NCBI RefSeq assembly: GCF_000243735.2
Contig: NZ_AHMP02000003.1
Location: 3,363,501 to 3,427,500 of the forward strand
DNA length: 64,000 nucleotides
Source of the DNA: Leptospira kmetyi serovar Malaysia str. Bejo-Iso9
GTDB taxonomy: Bacteria; Spirochaetota; Leptospiria; Leptospirales; Leptospiraceae
Direction of reading: 5' to 3'
The notes under the pieces were generated by a model. It worked only from the letters and a program-made list of their open reading frames with translations, searched no databases and had not been told where the DNA came from. A program made the position numbers and the translations under genes. Each line of letters opens with the position of its first letter. Position 1 is the stretch's first letter. This document shows positions 56,973 to 64,000 of the stretch, in pieces.

Positions 56973-57905
56973 ATGTCTGCAAGAAGTTATTTCCTTTTCT
57001 TATTTCTACTCTGTTTTTTCCCGACATTTATTTCGGGAGAATCCATCATTCTCAAAGACGGAAGCGTTCTGAAGGGAAAGGTCGCCGCTCAGAACGCGTT
57101 TAATGTTACCGTTAAAACCGAGGATGGAAAGAGTCAGGAAATTCCCAAAGTTCGTATTCTAAAAATCGTATATAAGGACGTTTCGAACGAAGAAGCTCTT
57201 CGCATTAAAAAAGAAGAGGAAGCGAAACAGTTAGAAAAGGAACAAAAAAAGAAAGAACAGGAAGATAAGAAAAAAGAGGAAGAGGAACTTTCCAAAAAAG
57301 CCAAGGAAGAAAAACAAAAACAAGAGCTCGTGGAAAAACAGGCAAAAGACGCGGACGCGCAAAAAAAGGAACAGGAACGATTGTCGCGTCTTCAACAAAA
57401 GGGTTTGAGTCCTTGGAGCGTCGCTTGGAGATCGGCGGTTCTTCCCGGTTGGGGACAATGGACCGACGAAAGAAAGTTACCCGCCATCGTCTATTCTTCC
57501 CTATTTGTCGGTTCACTTTATCTCGTCTATCGCGAGAATCAGATCTATAAAAATTCCGTCAGAGATCTGAATCACATGAACAATCCGTATGAAACCCTGA
57601 TTCCGATTCCTTCTTTTTCCGATCCGGCAGCGCTTTACTTATACAATAAACCTTTCGAAGAACAACGAAAGAATGTGAACGACAACTATCACAATTATCA
57701 GATGTCCATCGCTTTTACCGTGTTTTTATACGCAATCAACGTTTTCGACGCGTATTTATTTCATCCTCGATTTGCAAAGTCCGCGGCTTCTCATTTGTTT
57801 TTGGATTACAATCCAATGGCCCGTTTGGATTCTTCTTTGAATTCAAATTCTTCCGCATCTATAGAAAGCTACTTAAAGTTCGGTTTGCGATTCTCCTTAG
57901 AATAA
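56973..57905 (+). CDS. Exported DUF5683-like protein with LKDG domain and coiled coil
   Basis: A 310-residue protein. Start at ATG 56973 gives a signal peptide (LFLFLLCFFPTFISG). Residues 23-70 (SIILKDGSVLKGKVAAQN to ILKIVY) form a small beta domain shared with the Bor-OmpA protein. Residues 75-150 are a very highly charged Lys/Glu/Gln helix. Residues 155-215 (SPWSVAWRSAVLPGWGQWTDE plus a hydrophobic segment) recall DUF5683. Two or three membrane segments follow. Function unknown, probably envelope related. Confidence 0.7.
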   Translation: MSARSYFLFLFLLCFFPTFISGESIILKDGSVLKGKVAAQNAFNVTVKTEDGKSQEIPKVRILKIVYKDVSNEEALRIKKEEEAKQLEKEQKKKEQEDKKKEEEELSKKAKEEKQKQELVEKQAKDADAQKKEQERLSRLQQKGLSPWSVAWRSAVLPGWGQWTDERKLPAIVYSSLFVGSLYLVYRENQIYKNSVRDLNHMNNPYETLIPIPSFSDPAALYLYNKPFEEQRKNVNDNYHNYQMSIAFTVFLYAINVFDAYLFHPRFAKSAASHLFLDYNPMARLDSSLNSNSSASIESYLKFGLRFSLE

Positions 57906-58018
57906 TAGCAGTTTTTGGATTTTGTTAGCATCTTCTATAGAGAAAGAGCAAAATCTGAAAATTTGCCAGTTTTTTGGGCAATTTGGGGTACTTTATAAAC
58001 TGTGCATTTTGTATCTTT

Positions 58019-58031
58019 CGTAGTTCCGACC
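58019..58031. repeat. Short repeat CGTAGTTCCGACC
   Basis: A half-element of the dispersed palindrome (complement GGTCGGAACTACG), upstream of amt. Confidence 0.5.
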
Positions 58032-58068
58032 TTGTTTTCTTTTGAATTTCGTTTTATAGTCCCAAAAG

Positions 58069-58084
58069 TGTAGGATCTCCTACG
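58069..58084. repeat. Short palindrome TGTAGGATCTCCTACG
   Basis: GTAGGA and TCCTAC arms flank a two-base TC centre. It lies about 50 bases upstream of the sigma-54 promoter and could be either a dispersed repeat or an activator site. Confidence 0.6.
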
Positions 58085-58134
58085 TTTTCCGGGGATTCTT
58101 TCCATTCTTAAGAATTCTTAAATAATTCTCCATT

Positions 58135-58150
58135 TGGTACCAATCTTGCA
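58135..58150 (+). promoter_or_regulatory. Sigma-54 promoter of amt-glnK
   Basis: TGGTACCAATCTTGCA matches the consensus TGGCACG-N4-TTGCA at 10 of the 12 defined bases, with GG (58136-58137) and GC (58148-58149) exactly 12 bases apart. Transcription should start near 58161, just ahead of the amt ribosome site. Nitrogen-limited expression is expected. Confidence 0.85.
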
Positions 58151-58166
58151 TTAATGTAGGCAAATT

Positions 58167-59479
<1,313 letters not shown>

Positions 59480-59514
59480 TTTACGTTACTGAAGAATTTT
59501 AATAAGGAGATTAT

Positions 59515-59859
59515 ATGAAATTAATCGTTGCTATCATCCAGCCTCATAAATTGGAAGAGGTTAAGGCAGAATTGACCAAGAACGAAATTTACAGACTTAC
59601 CGTAAGCGACGTTCAAGGTTACGGTCAACAAAAAGGAAAGACTGAGGTTTTCCGCGGACACGAATATCAAGTGAATCTTTTGAGAAAGGTTCGTCTTGAA
59701 ATCGCCGTAAACGACGAGTTCGTGAAACCGACCGTTGACGCGATTCTCAAAGCGGCAAAAACCGGTGACGGAAAAATCGGAGACGGAAAGATTTTCATCA
59801 CTCCTCTCGAAGACGTGATCCGCATCAGAACCGGCGAAAGAGGAAGTTCGGCGATTTGA
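59515..59859 (+). CDS. glnK: Nitrogen regulatory PII protein
   Basis: A 114-residue PII signal protein. The first strand MKLIVAIIQPHKLEEVK, the T-loop with GHEYQVN (Tyr51, the uridylylation site), the B-loop TGDGKIGDGKIFI and the C-terminal RIRTGERG are all present. There is a GGAG ribosome site. Linked to amt, so the GlnK name is favoured over GlnB; the protein would block the Amt pore under high nitrogen. Confidence 0.95.
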   Translation: MKLIVAIIQPHKLEEVKAELTKNEIYRLTVSDVQGYGQQKGKTEVFRGHEYQVNLLRKVRLEIAVNDEFVKPTVDAILKAAKTGDGKIGDGKIFITPLEDVIRIRTGERGSSAI

Positions 59860-59932
59860 TTTTTCTTTAAAATGGAGACGGATTCGAGTTAAACCGAATT
59901 CGTTTCAAATCGATTCTTTCTAAATTGGAAAG

Positions 59933-59968
59933 AAAAAGCCGGGCGTTGAACCCCGGCTTTTTCTTTTG
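59933..59968 (+). terminator. Strong Rho-independent terminator after glnK
   Basis: AAAAAGCCGGG and CCCGGCTTTTT are perfect 11-base arms around an eight-base loop, followed by CTTTT. It closes the amt-glnK operon. Confidence 0.92.
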
Positions 59969-59980
59969 GAATCAAAGAAT

Positions 59981-59996
59981 TGTAGGAACTCATACG
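59981..59996. repeat. Short repeat TGTAGGAACTCATACG
   Basis: A copy of the dispersed element after the glnK terminator; a second copy lies 45 bases on. Confidence 0.55.
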
Positions 59997-60040
59997 AAAA
60001 GAAAGCCCTCGCAGTTTCATTCGTCGTCCTTACCAATAAA

Positions 60041-60056
60041 AGTAGGAACTCCTGCA
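60041..60056. repeat. Short repeat AGTAGGAACTCCTGCA
   Basis: A copy of the dispersed element between glnK and prmC. Confidence 0.55.
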
Positions 60057-60110
60057 TTTCGCCTAAAAGGATCTTACGAACCCCAACCGAAATCTAAACC
60101 AAAACACGAC

Positions 60111-60974
60111 TTACTTCGTCAAAACGACGAATCTGTTTTTTCCGGAAAGATCCTTTTCCACCTTTCCTTCCTTCCAACCCCTTGCGATCGAATCGGAAAC
60201 GAGTTCTTCCGCCAAAGAAGGAAGAGTTTCCATATAGAATTTTCCGCCTTCGTTGAGACGCGCGCGCGCGTCCGCGATCAGAGAAGTTAAGAATTCTTTC
60301 GGATTCTCCAGAAACAAAGCCAGATGCGGTTCGTAGTCGATTACGTCCTTCATCATCGAATCCTTATCCGTCATAGGAATATACGGCGGGTTGGTCGCAA
60401 TCACGTCGAATTTGAGATCGCCGGAAATGGATTTGAACAAATCGCTTTCCAAAAGTTGAATGTGATTTTCTTCGCCTAGAATTTTGTCCGCGTTTTTCTC
60501 CGCGATTTCCAGAGCTTCCTTTGAGATGTCGCTTAACGTTAAGCTCCAGTCTTTCCGCGCGAGTTTGAGGCTGATTCCGATACAACCGCTTCCCGTACAA
60601 AGATCGAGAACGTTTTGTCCGGTTCCATTCTCCTTAAAATCCGAAAGGATTTTTTCCACGAGCTCCTCGGTTTCGGGTCTCGGGATCAGAACGTTTTCGT
60701 TTACGAAGAACACGGAATTGTAAAACGACTTTTGTCCGATGATATAAGCCGTGGGCTTGTTTTTGGAACGGTCCACGATTCTTTCCCGATACGCGTTTTT
60801 TTCCGTTTCGGTGAGAAGTCGTTCGAAGTTTACGTAGAGTTTTACCCTTTGTAGTTCGAGTAGGTCGGCCAATAGAATTTCGGCGTCGAGTCTCGCGCTG
60901 GAAATTTCTTTTTTCTTTAGGAATTCCTCTGACTTTTTAAGCAGGGAGAGAATGGAATCTGGATGTTGTTGCAT
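60111..60974 (-). CDS. prmC: Release-factor glutamine methyltransferase
   Basis: A 287-residue protein that methylates the GGQ glutamine of peptide-release factors using S-adenosylmethionine. The N-terminal helical domain ([25 protein letters not shown]) and the methyltransferase domain with [17 protein letters not shown] and the NPPY motif ([11 protein letters not shown]) are present. The ATG at 60974 is preferred; longer reading frames run into the adjacent tRNA gene. Confidence 0.93.
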   Translation of the reverse strand: MQQHPDSILSLLKKSEEFLKKKEISSARLDAEILLADLLELQRVKLYVNFERLLTETEKNAYRERIVDRSKNKPTAYIIGQKSFYNSVFFVNENVLIPRPETEELVEKILSDFKENGTGQNVLDLCTGSGCIGISLKLARKDWSLTLSDISKEALEIAEKNADKILGEENHIQLLESDLFKSISGDLKFDVIATNPPYIPMTDKDSMMKDVIDYEPHLALFLENPKEFLTSLIADARARLNEGGKFYMETLPSLAEELVSDSIARGWKEGKVEKDLSGKNRFVVLTK

Positions 60975-61033
60975 GGCTTGGATCGGTTGCGATTCTTTCC
61001 CTGCAATCCACAAGAGTATCCTTCGGCGGGTTT

Positions 61034-61107
<74 letters not shown>

Positions 61108-61108
61108 T

Positions 61109-61774
<666 letters not shown>

Positions 61775-61775
<1 letters not shown>

Positions 61776-62827
61776 CAGGTACTCATCTCCTTGGCCTTCA
61801 ATCTGGACTTTTGGGAGATGCTGTCCTTTTCGGGCGGCAGAAGCGCGACCTTACCGTACAACATTCTCGCTCTTTGACGATCCCCTTGGAGTTCGGAGAT
61901 TTCCGCGAGATGAAAGAGAGATTCTTTGATCGATTCTCCCGAAGGATATTTTTTGATATAAGTCGAAAAGGAAGAATTCGCGTTGTCCAGATCGTTTTGT
62001 TTCAAAAGACAGACGCCGAGTTGGAAGAGGGAATTCTCCACCAGCTTCTTTTCGGAATCGAATTTGAAATCGGTCCGGTTGAGAAGATCCTTGTAGATCA
62101 CCATCGCTTCCCCGTGTTTTCCCACGTTTACGAGAGTATGCGCGCGGTTGTAAAGCGAAGTGATGGAGTTATCGACGCCTGCGGTGATCGTAGATTTTTC
62201 GACCGCGGGTTTCATGATGTTCTGAAGAGTCTCTTGAGTGACTCTGCTTCCGCCCTCGTAAACCAACGGAGGCATGTTTAAAGGAAACGGACTTCCTCTT
62301 CTTGCGAGTTCGAGAAGTTCCGTTGCGCGTCCCGTGTAAGCGGTTCCCGGGTAATTTTGTAAATATTTTTCAAACGCATATACTGCGTGGGGAAGATTGT
62401 TGTTTTTGTAAAAAACTTCCGCGACGTTCATCAACTCGAACGCGGGATTGCGCGTATCGGATTGGCCTAAAATTTCTTTGAGTTTTTTGTGAACCTGTCT
62501 GAGCTGACTGGAAAAAACTTTCATCATCTTAAGAATGAGGTGGGTTTTTTCGGCGACGAATTGTTCGAACTCGTTCGGTTTAAAAACGAGGACAGTGGCG
62601 CTCCCGATTACTTGGGCGGTCTCTTCTCTGGGGTATTTTCCGAGAGCGGATTTAACGCCGAAGAATTCTCCGATGCGAACGTCTTCCTTTACCTCTTGTC
62701 CGGTGTCCACGGCGGGGAAAGTAAGGATGACGCGACCGTTCCTTAGGACGTAAATATCCTCGGCTTTATCCTTCTCAAAATATATGATGGATCCGCCTTT
62801 ATAATTTCTGATGATCGGACCGGCCAA
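61775..62827 (-). CDS. Cyclic-nucleotide-binding protein with TPR-like C-terminus
   Basis: A 350-residue protein with a TTG start and AGGT-type ribosome site. Residues 1-125 form a cNMP-binding domain ([36 protein letters not shown]). Residues 140-345 contain TPR-like helices ([54 protein letters not shown]). No DNA-binding domain is seen, so it may be a sensor partner of the overlapping Crp-like regulator. Confidence 0.82.
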
Positions 62828-62835
62828 TGGATTAC

Positions 62836-64000
62836 CTACTCAAAGTTATCAAATTCTTTCTGTGCGGGGAAAAATGCCAAATCCTTTTTGTAGCCAAGGG
62901 AGATGACAAGGGATTCCAGGAGTTTTCCGGGAGATGCTACCAAATATTTATCGGCATTGTCGATGCGAATTCTTTCCACGGCCGCGCCGGATTCTTCAAA
63001 AAAAGATTCTAAACTTGCATCCCCGTAAACGGGAACTCCGTCCCGAACGACAAGTCGAACGCTATTCAAGTCGGATTCGCAGAGGTTGATATGCGGATCT
63101 TCGGAATTTCGGGTAAGGATCACTAAATCGGCGATTTTTCCGACTTCGATGCTTCCGAGTTGTTTTTCGATTCTAAAAGCCTTTGCAGGATTAGACGTAA
63201 CCATCTCGAAAAGTGTTTTGGGAGAAAGATCCTCTCCGTATTCCGTTTGATAAAATTTTCGCGCGCCTCGAATTTCCTCCAAAAGATTGAGCGATCCGCA
63301 GACGCTCGAATCCGTTCCCAGGCTTACGTTGATTCCGTGTTTCAATACGTCTCGTATATCGGTGGTTCTTTCGTATAAGAATTGGTTCGCTTCGGGGCAC
63401 CAAACCAGATGAGATTTTTTTTCGGCGATCAACGCGATGTCCGATTCGGATAATACGACGCCGTGAACGAGAACCGTGTGTTCTCCGAGACATCCCAACT
63501 TGTTGAGAGTTCTCAAAGAATCCCTCGATTCGGAATCGAATCCTTCGGCGATTCGAGTTATGTAAGGAATGTCGTTCTTTAGAGCTTTTGCATATTCTTC
63601 CCTGGGTCCGTCCCCCCAGTTTAAGGAATACGTGCAGATGCTGTGCGATAACGCGTATTTGTGGAGAATTCTCACGGGCATCGTTTCGACGAACGGATCT
63701 TGAACGAAATGAGGAATATGATCTTGAACCGAAGTGACGCCCGAGATGAGATTCTTATAAGAACCTAAAAGATAAAGTTGTTCCGGATCGAGTTGTTGTC
63801 TTTCCGAAAATACGATCGAAGATTTCAGATCGTTGTCCCAAGGAAGCCAGTTTAAGTAGGGTTTGCTCGGAGCGACTCTCGGAAGATACGTGCTTAAAAG
63901 ATGATCATGCGCGTTGATGAGCCCCGGATAAACGTAAAGACCGTTCAGGTTCAATCGAATTCTTTTTCCGGAAGGAGGTCCGCCCGCGTTTACGGACGTG
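62836..64000 (-). CDS. Amidohydrolase-family protein, 5' end outside window
   Basis: About 387 residues are visible and the frame stays open to the right edge of the window. The metal-binding GLINAHDH motif, the mid-barrel [13 protein letters not shown] histidine, WCPEANQF and the late [15 protein letters not shown] aspartate mark it as a metal-dependent hydrolase similar to SsnA/chlorohydrolase-type deaminases. The C-terminal beta-sandwich ([13 protein letters not shown]) is complete. Substrate unknown. It ends eight bases before the cNMP-TPR gene. Confidence 0.82.
   Translation of the reverse strand, partial: TSVNAGGPPSGKRIRLNLNGLYVYPGLINAHDHLLSTYLPRVAPSKPYLNWLPWDNDLKSSIVFSERQQLDPEQLYLLGSYKNLISGVTSVQDHIPHFVQDPFVETMPVRILHKYALSHSICTYSLNWGDGPREEYAKALKNDIPYITRIAEGFDSESRDSLRTLNKLGCLGEHTVLVHGVVLSESDIALIAEKKSHLVWCPEANQFLYERTTDIRDVLKHGINVSLGTDSSVCGSLNLLEEIRGARKFYQTEYGEDLSPKTLFEMVTSNPAKAFRIEKQLGSIEVGKIADLVILTRNSEDPHINLCESDLNSVRLVVRDGVPVYGDASLESFFEESGAAVERIRIDNADKYLVASPGKLLESLVISLGYKKDLAFFPAQKEFDNFE

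Overview
This window reads as chromosomal DNA from a spirochaete of the genus Leptospira. The genes are dense and change strand often. Many products belong to families known mainly or only from Leptospira: a DUF1564 protein, a DUF1554 lipoprotein, a TIGR04452-type lipoprotein, and lipoproteins with loose spirochaete lipoboxes. The lipid A, galE, polA, recG and glmS genes are ordinary bacterial housekeeping genes. By eye the base composition is in the mid-40s percent GC, higher than L. interrogans, so another pathogen-clade species is more likely; the species cannot be fixed from this window. I see no phage, insertion sequence, CRISPR array or rRNA operon.

Layout. 0-2.3 kb: end of lpxA, galE, and an M15 peptidase facing them. 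2.5-8.1 kb: a small lipoprotein, then a tight leftward operon of metallophosphoesterase, nucleotidyltransferase, zinc-ribbon protein and recG, plus an orphan unknown. 8.2-15.9 kb: gpsA, a secreted TPR/CHAT-like protein, a CNNM/CorC-type membrane protein, separate coaC and coaB genes, and murB. 14.6-19.1 kb: a stretch that looks more AT-rich, with a GAF-GGDEF cyclase, a DUF1564 protein and a TetR regulator. 19.1-24 kb: envelope and secreted proteins and a GT4 glycosyltransferase. 24.1-30.7 kb: a leftward run whose core of five genes abuts or overlaps, headed by a medium-chain dehydrogenase and a divergent S-adenosylhomocysteine-hydrolase-like protein, followed by three exported proteins. 30.8-35.6 kb: class II amidotransferase, glycosyltransferase and polA. 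35.7-44.1 kb: lipoproteins (DUF1554, Bor-like, a Bor-OmpA fusion, a LamG protein), an aldo/keto reductase, a chemotaxis receptor and a hydrolase strikingly like animal MEST. 44.4-50.4 kb: PilZ protein, OlsB-like acyltransferase, PiT-like permease, GT2 transferase and three lineage-specific unknowns. 50.6-57.9 kb: rpsT, tRNA-Val, a glmM-glmS-alternative-glmU operon, a carboxyltransferase and a DUF5683-like protein. 58.1-59.9 kb: amt-glnK behind a clear sigma-54 promoter. 60.1-64 kb: prmC, tRNA-Arg, two cyclic-nucleotide-binding proteins and a truncated amidohydrolase.

How the genes work together. Cell-envelope building is a recurring theme: lpxA (lipid A), galE, murB, glmM/glmS/glmU-like (UDP-GlcNAc), several glycosyltransferases and many lipoproteins. 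Nitrogen sensing (amt, glnK) and signalling (GGDEF, PilZ, MCP, cNMP-binding proteins) are also represented. The least explained parts are the SAHH-like/dehydrogenase operon, the Bor-OmpA fusion and the MEST-like hydrolase. Short imperfect palindromes of the type GTAGGAACTCCTAC recur between genes.
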